The translations under genes were made by a program, and so were the position numbers. A stretch of DNA of 64,000 nucleotides from Brachionus koreanus. Its lineage: Eukaryota; Rotifera; Eurotatoria; Ploima; Brachionidae. Below the pieces are notes generated by a model. That model had not been told where the DNA came from and did not search any database. It was given only the letters and a program-made list of their open reading frames with translations. Of the stretch, positions 48,501 to 59,984 are shown one piece after another (within the stretch, counting starts at the first letter, position 1; each line of letters begins with the position of its first letter). The stretch spans positions 1,906,858-1,970,857 of the forward strand of contig PJRA01000160.1 of the NCBI GenBank assembly GCA_016987375.1, in the 5' to 3' direction.

Positions 48501-51500
48501 AACAGACGATTTGAAGTTCAAATAAATAAAGAAAACAAGCTTGCATTAAAAAAGAAAGCATTTATGAATGCAAGACTAAGACTTGACATAAATGGTGAGA
48601 AAAAGTCTGATTCAGTTGTTTACAATTGGAATTTGACACCATTAAGAGAAATACCATTGTTTGTTTTCGAGTACGACTTTTTTTGTTAATCTATTTAATT
48701 GTTTTTTTTTGCTATAATTAATAATTTATTTTTAAAGTGGAAAATTCTACAAATTATCAAATGGACAATATAATGAAGTAACACAATTCAATGTCAATAG
48801 ACGCACATATCAAAACTGTACAAGTAGCAACTTTCACAATGGCTTAGGCATTGACTTGTGTTTATCAATTGATAGACCAAGACAAGGTACATTATGGGAA
48901 GCTCTAAGACCAGTTGATTTTGATAGAGTATTGAACAATTTCAATGATCAAGATGATGAAAATGATGACGGAGAAGATGAAGAGCAGGTTATTTATGGCA
49001 ATGCAAATCGACCAAAACTTATTTTGTCTGGTCCATATCACTATGAGGTAATTTTTTAAAATTTTAAAATCATAGATAAAAGAAAGACACATCGATTATT
49101 AAAAAAAAAAGAAGAAAATTTAACATTTGATTTTTATTTGTTTTTCCTTCAAAATAATAATTTAAAATCTAGAATTAAAATTAAACTCTATTGTAAAGGT
49201 TACACTAAAAAATCCCGACAATATTAGAACTTTGACTTTAAGTGGAAATCGTGTCAAAACAGAAAATTCCAAAACTATCAATGCTGTTTTGCAAACTACT
49301 TCAGATTCAAATCAAATTATAAAGAGAATGCAATTTTCATATTCAAGTAAATATTGTGAATTAATATGTTGAAATGAAATAAAAATACTATTTAAATAAA
49401 GGAAGTAGAAAGGATACAAATCGTGGTATTGAAAGACATTTTAATGTTGAGCTGAGAAATGTTCAACGAAACGATATTCGATTTAAGCTTTCAGGTGATG
49501 TTGTTTACTCTAAACAAGAGACTTTGAGTGCAAAACTAGAATTACAAAACAAGATATTGAGAGAATTGGATTTGAATTTAGAACTAACAAGAGAGAAAAA
49601 ACAGGAAAATGTTGTTCCTTCATATAAAGTTGAATTGTTGTTGGATTCAAAATTGAGACAACAAAAGTATAGAAAATTTTCATTTAGTGTAACGCCACAA
49701 GGAAGAGACATTTCATCAAATTTGATTATTGAAAAATTGAACGAAGCGACAAATTTTGAATTGGAAAAAATAGCTGAAGCTGCATTGAGCCTCAAGTCTC
49801 GATCAGGATCAAAATATGATTATGATGTTGATTTCAAAATGGAAACTAGACGACCATCTTCATTGACAGTATCTGGAGTGTTTTCTTTTGATATTTTTAA
49901 ATCAAATGTAGATTTGTCTGTGTTATATGCTGGTCCACAATTAAGACTTGAAACTCCAGCTAATGTGCGATTTTCACATGCTCTTGATTTATCTCCAACT
50001 GGTAAATCTTTTGCACAAATTGGCGTTAAATATGATCCGAGAAATATTGATCACAATGTCAAGATTCTTTTTAAAGCTGATCCAACTGAATTAAGATTAG
50101 ATCATCTAGAGATTCAAGTTCAAACTCCAAGAAACAAAAATTCGCTACCTTATACTGTTTTCTTTAGTAAAGAAATGAACGATAAGCAACCAAATTCCAG
50201 GAGTTTACACATTAAAATTGGAATTGATAATTTTGCCATCGATTTGTCAACAAGAGAAAGCAAACTTGCTAAATCATTAATAAAACTTGATTCAAATAGT
50301 TTGATCAAGTCACTCACTCTTGATTATGTCCGAAATTCAGATGGAAATTCAAACAATAGAAATTTGAGAATTTCATTAAGCAAAAATGAAGTTCAATTTG
50401 CAAGTATTGAATCGACATTAAACGGTTGTCTGGATAGCATTCGATCAAATGCAAACGAAGTATCTAGACAATCTTTGAGCTCTTCTTTACGAATAAATGT
50501 ATTCGAAAATTCAGCTGGCGTAAACACAAAATTAGATTTAGAAAGTTCAATTCAAAATAGAAGACATTTTTTCAATTTTGATTTGAAAACCGAAGGTTTA
50601 TTGAGAATATTGATAAAAGTTATCTCAATTGAAGCTAAATTGGATGTAAATAGAGAATCAATTGATGCTCAATATGAAATAAAAAAGATTGGAGAAGTAA
50701 GAAGTTTTGCAGTAAAAACTAAACCATATTCTCAAATAAGACAAACTTCTGGTGGTTACAAAGAATTCGATGTTGAATATCTTAAAGTATTGGGTGGCAA
50801 TAGACAACTTAAATCATCAGGAACAGTTCGTTATAAATTCGAAAATTTGAAAAATTTTGAATCATCTCTTAATTTGCCAGGAAATTTTAGATACGAATTA
50901 GTTTTCAAAAATGAAAGAAAACAAAATGACAAATTGTTTGGAGTTCATAATATTCGATTGAACTATGCACATTTGGATGTTCAACAAGCTGAAAGAGAAT
51001 TGAAAATATTTATTGATGGTGAAACTCAATCAAATGGAATCATTTTTAATATACTAGCCAAGAAAGGTCAACCAAATGCTTTGGATTCAATTGAAAATCT
51101 TGATTATATTCTAGATTTGAACACAAAAAATACTTTTTGGTATTTAGCTAACAAGAGAAGAATGGAAAATGGTCAAAATAGCAACAAACAAACGATTAAA
51201 TACATTTGACTTGGATGCCAGTTTATTTGCTAAGTTTCCAGCATTGATCAGTGATCCTGGTTCATCAAATTTCTTAAAGCATTCGCTTTCAATTAGCAAA
51301 AGTCTTGATGGTAAATCAAAATCAATTTCTGGTTCATTGGAATCTGACAATAAGTTTATAAATAGAGCATTTAAGTCTTTAAATGTTGATTATTCAAGAA
51401 AACCATTGAACATTGATACAACTAGTTTGATAGCTAAAATTTCTCTTGTAAATGCTAATGATCAAACGAAATTCATAAATTTAGATGTTCAAAGGCAAAA

Positions 51501-54500
51501 TTGTGTAAATAATGGTTTAGATGAAGCTGATGAAAGTCAAGAAGATGATGATTCATTAGAAATTTTTCCTCAAACTAGTCAAAAATATAGACATTTGTGT
51601 TCTGGAACAAAATTGAATCTAAAACAAAATCTTTTGACCAGTGTTAATTCTAGAATAATACAAGGAAAAACTTTTGATACAACCGATTGTACTCTAGAAA
51701 CAAAATTGATTAGAAAAAAACAAACCAAACCATCATACAATTATCTTTTGGATGTGTTGCTTTCTGCTGAATGCAAAGATTTGGTCTTTTTAAAAGAATC
51801 ATTGACTGTCAAAAGAGAAGCTGACGAAAGCAGAGATGGAATGAGATCAACTGATTTAGTTTTGCATATTCAATCTGATTTATATTTTCAATCAAGACAT
51901 GTTGAAATAAAACATAAAAAGTTTTATTCAAAAAGTGGATCGTTAGAAATTGAATGGGAAAGAGACTCGACTAGGCTTTTTGCTGGTAAATTTTTCTACA
52001 CTAGAGAACTTGAAAAATCATCAAACAAACTTTCACGTGGAAATTATGTTTTGAATGCTAACTTTGGTTCAGAGACTTATAAAAATTGCGAATTAAACAT
52101 TGAATCTAGACAATTTTATTACAATAAACTTGAATGTAAAATAAAGTCAAATAAACTGCCTGTTGAGTTAAAATATGGTTATTCGATAAAAGCCGATGGA
52201 GTTAAAGATCTACCAGATGGAAAACGAGATATTGAATTGACAATCAATTTACCAACAACAAGACAATTAAGAGTTGAATATCAGTCAAGTCGTGCATTCG
52301 TGACAGAAGAGCAATTTGATGATGATGACGATTTTAACAATGAAAGAGAATTTTCATCAAACATTAAATATTTCTGGGACTACGGAAGAGATCGTTCAAA
52401 AATGTTGAATCTTGCTCTGAAACGTGATAATTATGGAAAAACAAATAGCAAATTCAGTGCTGAATTATCAAGTTCATCATTTAAATCATTGAAATTAACT
52501 GTTGATAGAAAGAGGCTTTTTAATCAAACTGATATTGATGCAAGTCTTTCATATGTTTTGCAAAATAATGTTCAAAATGAACTCCAAGTTTTCACTCAAC
52601 TTGCCTCTGATTTTGATTCAAGTCAATTTTCGATTGAACTAAATTTAGCTAGACCATCGTTCAACATAATGTATGAAAACAAGTTTAATAAATTAAATGG
52701 AAGATTAAAATACTTATCTATTCGATTGGCTCGATTGCTTAAGTTCTCAGTAGATAAAGAATACGATCCAGATAATCGTCAAATAAGCTTAGAACTTGTT
52801 AGTCCAAATGAAAATAAATTTAGTGTTGAATATGAAAAAAATTTGAATTCTGCTAATGTTTACATGGTTAAATCAGTGTTAAAACAAAACTCTAATGGAC
52901 AAGTATTGTCAGTTTTGGAGAGTAATTTTGATTCAAATAACAATGTATTTGATGTAAACGTACTTGCCAAACAATCTCAAGAAGAGTATAATTTAAATGT
53001 CGGAATATATAATGAGTCGCTGGCAAATGCTGCAATAAGACATGTAACAAACAACAATCAATTATTAGGAATTGGCTCATTACAAATTGTGAACATTAAT
53101 GATCCATCTATTACTGTTGAAAATGACAACAGATATTTGCAACTTAGTCTAAAATGGAACCGTTTATGGAATAGAATCTATAACGATATCTTGGCAAGTC
53201 AAGTTGATTTATCAAGAGCTTCTAAGAATGAACAATTTAATTCATATTTTGGCGATGTATACGCAACATTTGTAAATGATCTAAAGGAAACATATGAAAA
53301 GATTAAATCAGATAGAAAACAAGTTAGAAATGAATTAAAACAATTAGTTTTAATGATTGCTGATTTTTATACAAATTTCTTACCGAACCAAGTTAAAAAT
53401 AAGCTTGTAAACAAATTTAGAGAAAATCAAGAACAAAGTGCCCAAGAGGAAAAAGTATTTGATCAATTGCCGCTGTACAAACGAGTATTTGCTCGATATA
53501 ACAATCTTGCTCAGACTCTAAATAGACTTCACTTTAAAGTCAGATCTTATTCCAAAACTTTGTCTAGATTCATTCCACGTCTTACAATGATCAGTTACAA
53601 TAAAGAAAATCAAATAAATAGAATGGCAAGACAATTTGACAACAATTTGGTAGCTCATCGTCCACTATATAATGCTCGCAATTTATATCAATTCAATGCT
53701 GAATACAGAGATACTTTGAGGAGATTTGGAAATCGAATTCTTTCAGTAAAATCAAATCTACTCAGAAACATACAAGGAGCAAATATCAGATCATTGATAA
53801 ATAAATATAAGCCAAGATCATTAAGCGATTACACTATTGCAGGTCATGTTTTCAATAGAAGAAATTTAGTTACATTTGACGGTGAATCTAAGCTTTTGAA
53901 ATCACGATGCAAATTTCTTTTGGCACATGAACTAACAAGAAATCAGTTTAGCGTCATTCTAAATAGCTATACTGATAAATCATGGATTAGTGTAAGTGCA
54001 TATGGTCAGCCCTCTATTGATATAACACCACAATCTGCTTCGATAAATAACAGAACATTGGCTTTGCCTCATACTGTTGAATTAAAAGATAAGAATGCCA
54101 AAATAGTGGTGAAACGATCATTTAATTCAGTGTCTGTGGAAGTCAATAAAGATCTTTTGGTTACTTGTTATGAAGATTCTAAAAGTTGTAGTGTTGCTTT
54201 GACTAGATGGTACACTGGCAAAGTTAATGGTTTATTTGGAAAATCAAATTTAAATTCACAAAATGAACAAGAAGATTATTGGTTTTTGGACAACTCATGC
54301 CGTTACCCAAATTTTCAAGTTAGAAAACCAAGTGATGAAGCAGTTAAAACTTGCTATTCAATATTTGGAAAACACAGAAAAGCTACTTTTAGGAACGCAA
54401 TTCAAGTAAGCATTCTTTTTGTAAAATATTTGGACTTGATAAAACAAGTATTTATATTTTGTTTTTTAAATCTTTACAGGCAATTAATGTTGTTGGCTGG

Positions 54501-55559
54501 CAGAAATTGTGTGAACTAGCCGTCAATGCTGATTCAAATAATAAATGTACAGTAATGAAAGCATTTGCTCATCATGCAAGACTTCATTCAATAGAAGTTA
54601 ACGAACCAAACGAATGCTGTAAATTTTGACATTTAACTTTTAAAGATTTGTTTTGTTTACACAATAAACATTTTAGATAGATGTAAAGCCAAAGGAAAAT
54701 CATTTTTGATAAATGAAAAATTGTCTGGAAAAAACCATAATTTATTTGAAAATGGTAATGACTATGTGTTTGTTTTATTACCATGTGATAAATCAAAATA
54801 TTCAATTGACTTGTCAACTAGTGCTAGAAAGCTTTTGGCAAAACAACGTAATTTTTCAAAAATTATTTTAGATTTGAATGAAAATTTTAATATTATTTAA
54901 TAATTAAAGCTAACAATAGATATTATTTTGTGAAAGTCCTTGGAAATAATGGTGCTTCAGTTTATCAATCTGAATATGGTCAAACATATAATTTTGATAT
55001 AAAAAGAGCTTATCAAACAATAGCTGATGACCAAACAAGCCAAATTGTAAAAGATGATTTGTACAATGCACTATTTTTAGCCGGAAGCTTGTTTACAGAA
55101 CGTTTGGCTCAAAATCGTCACTTAATAATCGTTGGCTGTGGAAATTGTGTTAAATACTCGAGTAGAGCTGCTATTTTGGTAGAGAGATTGTTGTCTAAGC
55201 GAAATATTGTCGTTAGTTCATGGGATGAATACAATATTGCTGATCCAGACTTGTTTGGTGACAACATAATTGGCTATGGTCAAAACAATGTTTTCTTGAC
55301 TCAACAGGGATCAAATCAAGTTGAGGTTGAGCCTTCTGAAAGCTATCGTATAGAACACAGACTTGACTTGTGTACTCGGCTTGCAACTAAAACTAACGGA
55401 AATGTTTTTAACATCAACTTTATACGAAAGCCTGAGATATTTGAGCAAATAGCCCAAAGATTGTCTAAATCTGCTTCAGAGCATACATCACATATTAAAA
55501 CATGTGAACGAGTTGAAACGCCATTCGGAGATGTTGATGATTTTTCATTTAAAGCCTGA
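45513..55559 (+). pseudogene. Large lipid transfer protein, copy B, frameshifted by a 56-bp deletion
   Basis: The same twelve exons as copy A: 45513-46202, 46268-46999, 47137-47517, 47614-48024, 48093-48415, 48485-48670, 48738-49047, 49199-49346, 49402-54405, 54480-54618, 54677-54847 and 54910-55559. Every splice site is kept. Inside the large exon, 56 bp present in copy A (20841-20896) are missing at 51182/51183. The frame shifts and stops at 51207-51209. A translated product would be about 1,662 residues, with signal peptide and N-terminal lipid domain but no VWD or C-terminal domain. The original frame stays open for a further 1,070 codons or more after the deletion, so the break is recent, or it is a sequence or assembly error. 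Substitutions from copy A are few and mostly conservative. A truncated but working protein cannot be excluded. Confidence 0.75.
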
Positions 55560-55688
55560 TCAAACTAATACATAAATTTAAGAATTTTTTGTTTTTGAAT
55601 TTTTTTTTGAATTTTTTTTTGAATTTTGTTATTTTTAGTAATAGAAATTTTTCGTTAAATCGAAATAAATTTGATGAGCATTAATTTT

Positions 55689-56199
55689 TATTTTATTATT
55701 CTAAAATCTTTAATTATATTTATCATATTTAATGAACACTAAAAAACTAGATGAAAATTAAAAATATTTAAGAATCAAGTTATATCTAAAAATTTTTAAA
55801 ATTTCACTTTTAATGCACTGATCACTTTTACTTGGTTCAGAATTTAGTCCATTTGTCCATCATGACTTAAAAGAACACACTTACTGCTTGATTCTCCAAG
55901 TTCATCTTGATATTACAAGCGTATCATTTTCTTATTTACCACTTGTATAACTATATATTCTAAATTGTCATTGCTTTTGGATGATTCTATTAAAAATATA
56001 TAATTTTTCAAGAAATTCTTATTTCAAGTAAAATGTTAAAATATTTTTACACACGATTTATATGTTAATAATTTTTTCTAACTACCCCTTTTTTAACATA
56101 TGAGAAAAAATATTTTAAAATTAAAATAATTTTTTCAGTTTATATATTTTTTAAGTTATTATCATTGAAAAATTTTTTTGATTAGAATCAAAAATAGCA
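55689..56199. other. Spacer between copy B and EXOC5
   Basis: AT-rich, 511 bp, starting at the duplication edge. It should contain the EXOC5 promoter; no distinct motif is seen. Confidence 0.6.
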
Positions 56200-59100
56200 A
56201 TGGCTCATTTAGTCTTGAAAGAAATTGAGCAAGTAATTTTTATCTTAGACTTAAATTTGACCTTAACTTATTTAATTTAAAATTAGGAAAATTTTAGTGT
56301 TGACAATCTAATAGAAAATCTTTCATACAAAGCAACAGACGGAAGAGTTAGTCAAACGGATTTTGATCCGTTAATACTTGAAAACATATTTAGGAAGACA
56401 ATAGATGATCTAAAAATAATTAATGATAAAACAAAGCAGAATATTCAAGTGCTTGAGATAGAATGTCAAAAAGAAAAAGACATTTGCAAAGATAAAATAT
56501 TAATGCTAGAGAATTCCTATAAAGACTCGTATGACTATTTAAGTGTATTAGACAAAAGAATAAGTAATGTATCAACAACAATGTCAGACATGGGATCGCA
56601 GTTGGAAAATTTGAATAGACCAAGGCTTAACCTATTTGAATCGCACAAGACAGCAAAATATTTTGATAAATTTATGGATGGAATTGATAATAGTGGAGTT
56701 TTTGCTGATGATTCTAAATTGGAACAAGCCGCTGAAGTTATCTACAAGCTCTATATTTTGTCTAATGATTTAAATGATGAAAAGTAAACTATTTTTGAAA
56801 AAGATTGTTTCTAAATTAAAAATTTATTCTACAGATTTTTAAAAGCAAATGAGCTAGTCCTCAAAAAATATTCTGAAATTGAAATTAAGCTATTTCAAAA
56901 GTTTCATGATGCCTTTTATAAAAATGATAGAAAAGAAATGAAAAAATATTTAAACATTTTGTCTAATTTTAAAGTAATAAACTTAATTTAAGCTTTAAAA
57001 TTTTCATTGTTTTTTTTTTAGAATTATCAAGAGTGTGTCAACGAATTTATAAAAAATCTACAGATGGTTATTTTCTTTATTATTTTAAATATTTTACTAT
57101 TAAAATATTTAAAGGCAATTAAAAATTCAGATGATCTTTATTCAGAAATAATTCCTCTTTGTGCAAAAACAAATGAGATAATTAATGAAGTTTTCTTGAA
57201 CAACGAGAGAATAATGGAACAATTTGTTAAAGATCTTTTTTTAGATAGAGTTCAGGTATTAATTATTTAAAAATTTTGTGTCAACTTTTCAAAAATAAAA
57301 AAAAAGTCGTATGTCACCACAAATCTTGAAAAATACCGAGAAACTGACCTAGAAAAATATCTTGATACTCTTTATTTGTTCTACAACAAGTAAAATAAAT
57401 TCAAATAATCAAAAATATTATCATTTTTTTTTTAAAGAACGAAGAGGATTTCCAAAGAGCTATCTGAGTTGATGAAAATATCTAGTGAGAGCACTTTTTT
57501 CAACAAGCTTTTAAACGAAGTCTTCCAGGTGCATTTAAAAGATTATGTCAAGTAACTATCTTTTTTGATGTTTTTTTTTTACATGAAGAGAATTAATACT
57601 AATATATAATACTAAATATATAGTATTCAGATCCTTTAATTTTCAAAATTATACTAAAAGTATAAAAGAATAGGGGAGTTTTTAAGAAAATTAAAATAAT
57701 TTATTCAAAATAGTGGTTTTGGGTACTGTCAATGATGGCTACTGGACCGCCAGGTGTTTTGGCCGTTTTGATGACCATGTACAAAAATAAAATTTAAAAA
57801 TTGGAGGCATTGTAAAAATTTAATTCAAAACTTCGAAAGTAAAAAATCTTTTAACTTTTGCTCTAATAATCAAAAATTTGTTTTACAGTTGAAACAACTG
57901 TTGTTTCAAACTGTTTCATCTACAGAACAAATTTTTGATTATTTGAACAAAAGTTATTAGATTCTTTACTTTTTTATTCGATTTTTTGTTTGATGCAAAA
58001 TTTGGATAGATAAAATATACTAAATAAAATAAAACTGTCACTTAAATTCAAAAATTATTAACAAATACTTTTTTATTGAATTTTTATTTGATTGGAATAA
58101 TTATCTTTAATATAATAATCTTATTATCTTTTTTTGTTTTGCATTACGTTTATAAAGGAACTAAAACTGACAGCCAATACTTTGTAATACCTGAAAATTA
58201 AATATCTTAAAAAGTCATGTTACATGATATTTGATAAAAAATCTAGCGAATAAGCTAATATTGACTTTAAATTATATGAAACCAGTATTAAACTTCAAGA
58301 GATAAGTTCTTAGAAATTAGGTTAGACTCAAAAATAGATACATCCTGTAACTCAATATATCTAATTTTAATTTTCTTCTATTTTACACAAAAAAAGTTTT
58401 ATTGAATTTTCACAATTTTTTAAATTATTTTTTTCTTTTAAGTCTTGAGAAAACAAACCTTCAGAATAAATTCAGGGCTCATTTGGATAGATTTTACGAA
58501 AAAATTGGTCATACAAAAAAAACACAATCTGGGTAAGTAAAAATAGGAAATTGTCTAAATGAGTTTTTTTTTTCCATTATTTCTTATTTTTAGCTTTGTT
58601 TCTAATTTACTTTCCAAACAAACAAGTGAGATTATTGATGACAGGTTTTTGTCTCATGATGTTACTACACTATGTATTGACGATGCTAAAAAGTCGATTA
58701 ACAGATCACTTTTAGTTAGTTTTATTTTTTTTATTTTTAAGTTTTAGTTTACTAATAAATCCTTTCAGTTATGTGATGCTAATATTCAGCCGAAAGCTAT
58801 TGATGACATGTACGAAATAGTTTGCCAAAACCTATGTCGAGATCATCTTTATTACTCTCTAGACTTGCACATAAATGCTTTATCTTCTGTTGATTTTAGG
58901 CAAGAAATAAATCTACACATTTTCCCATTCATAAAGCAGATGAATGATTTAATGTATCTTTTTGAACAATTCACAAACGTCAGTGTCATTCCTCCTGTTA
59001 TGTAATCTAAATTGTCTTATAAGCTACTTTTTTTTAAAGTTTGAATATCTAGGAATTCTCCCTATTATCAAAAAATAATGAATAAATTAAATCAGATTTG

Positions 59101-59797
59101 CACTGATCTTGAAATTAAAATAGACAATAGTCTTGAAAAGTAAATTTTTATTATTCTGTAGTAGAATTTTATTCAGAAAAAATAAGGGCATTTACAGTAA
59201 TTTGCAATCACATCAGACATGTATTGCAAAGTGAGCAAAAAAAAACCGATTTCAAATCAGAAAACGATGAAATATTTAATCAATCAACCATTGCATGCAG
59301 CAAAGCAATCAAAGTAGTTGAAAATCAAGTTCGTAAAATTAGCAATTGTCTAGATGGAAAAAATGTGAATAACGCTCTTAGAGAGTTGGGAATTAAATTT
59401 CACAGATGCATTTATGACCATTTGCTGAAATTTGAATACAATGAACAAGGTATAAATATAAGTTAATGTGGTTTGAACTGAATTTTTATATTTTTTTCAG
59501 GTGCTATGGCAGTGATAAGAGATATTAATGAATATAGAATGTGTGCAAAGAATTTTAATTGTTCAGTTGTTGACAAATTGTTTACTATTTTGTATTCGTT
59601 AACTAATCTCCTAGTGGTTAAGCCTGAAAATTTGCAAGAAATATGTTCTGGCGATAATTTGGTAAACAATCTATTTGTTTTAGATTTTTATTAAAAATTT
59701 CAATTTTAAGGTAATTATGAGTAAAGAGACTATCGAATCATTTGTACAATTACGTTCTGATTATCGAAACATAAAATTTCAAATTAATAGAAAATAA
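56200..59797 (+). CDS. EXOC5: Exocyst complex component 5 (EXOC5/SEC10), complete
   Basis: Fourteen exons join in phase: 56200-56232, 56287-56783, 56835-56973, 57022-57066, 57115-57255, 57307-57389, 57438-57551, 58443-58532, 58594-58714, 58769-59001, 59053-59139, 59187-59449, 59501-59661 and 59711-59797. The product is 697 residues; human EXOC5 has 708. Matching text runs throughout: DFDPLILENIF, MGSQLENLNRPR, AAEVIYKLYIL, SEQKKTDFKSEND, MDGKNVN-like DGKNVNNALRELGIKFHR, CAKNFNCSVVDKLF, NLLVVKPENLQEICSG and SFVQLRSDYR. SEC10 is a rod-like helical subunit of the eight-protein exocyst, which tethers secretory vesicles to the plasma membrane and is needed for ciliogenesis in animal cells. The acceptor at 59186 was chosen because neighbouring AGs break the frame. 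Intron 4 is only 48 nt; intron 7 is 891 nt and carries a repeat. Confidence 0.94.
57838..57972. repeat. Foldback repeat in EXOC5 intron 7
   Basis: Two imperfect inverted arms of about 60 bp, centred near 57900, share the core AATAATCAAAAATTTGTT in opposite orientations, then GTTGAAAC/GTTTCAAC-type ends. The right arm resembles sequence in GRIP intron 12. A GC-richer block just left (57715-57790) may belong to the same insertion, which would explain why this intron is so long. Confidence 0.55.
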
Positions 59798-59984
59798 GTT
59801 ATTTTATCTATTAAAAATATGAAAGAATTTTTATATGGTTTATAGTTTAAATTATTTATTTAAAACTAAAAATAAATTGTTTATGATTTAAATTTTCTTT
59901 AAAAAAAAAATTGAGCTTTAAAATGTTCAATTAATTATAAATTTAATATTTTTAACTATTTATTTTTTTAAAAAGATTGACAGA

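Larger units (their letters stand above)
45336..55688 (+). repeat. Right arm of 10.4 kb inverted duplication
   Basis: Reverse complement of 16353-26731. It differs from the left arm by scattered substitutions, small intron indels, one codon lost in a Gln run (near 49668) and a 56-bp deletion at 51182/51183. Confidence 0.93.

Noticed and set aside
59197..59235. Use of the TTTACAG acceptor at 59196 for EXOC5 exon 12
   Set aside because: It runs into a stop 12 codons later. The AG at 59186 keeps the frame and gives the correct family spacing.
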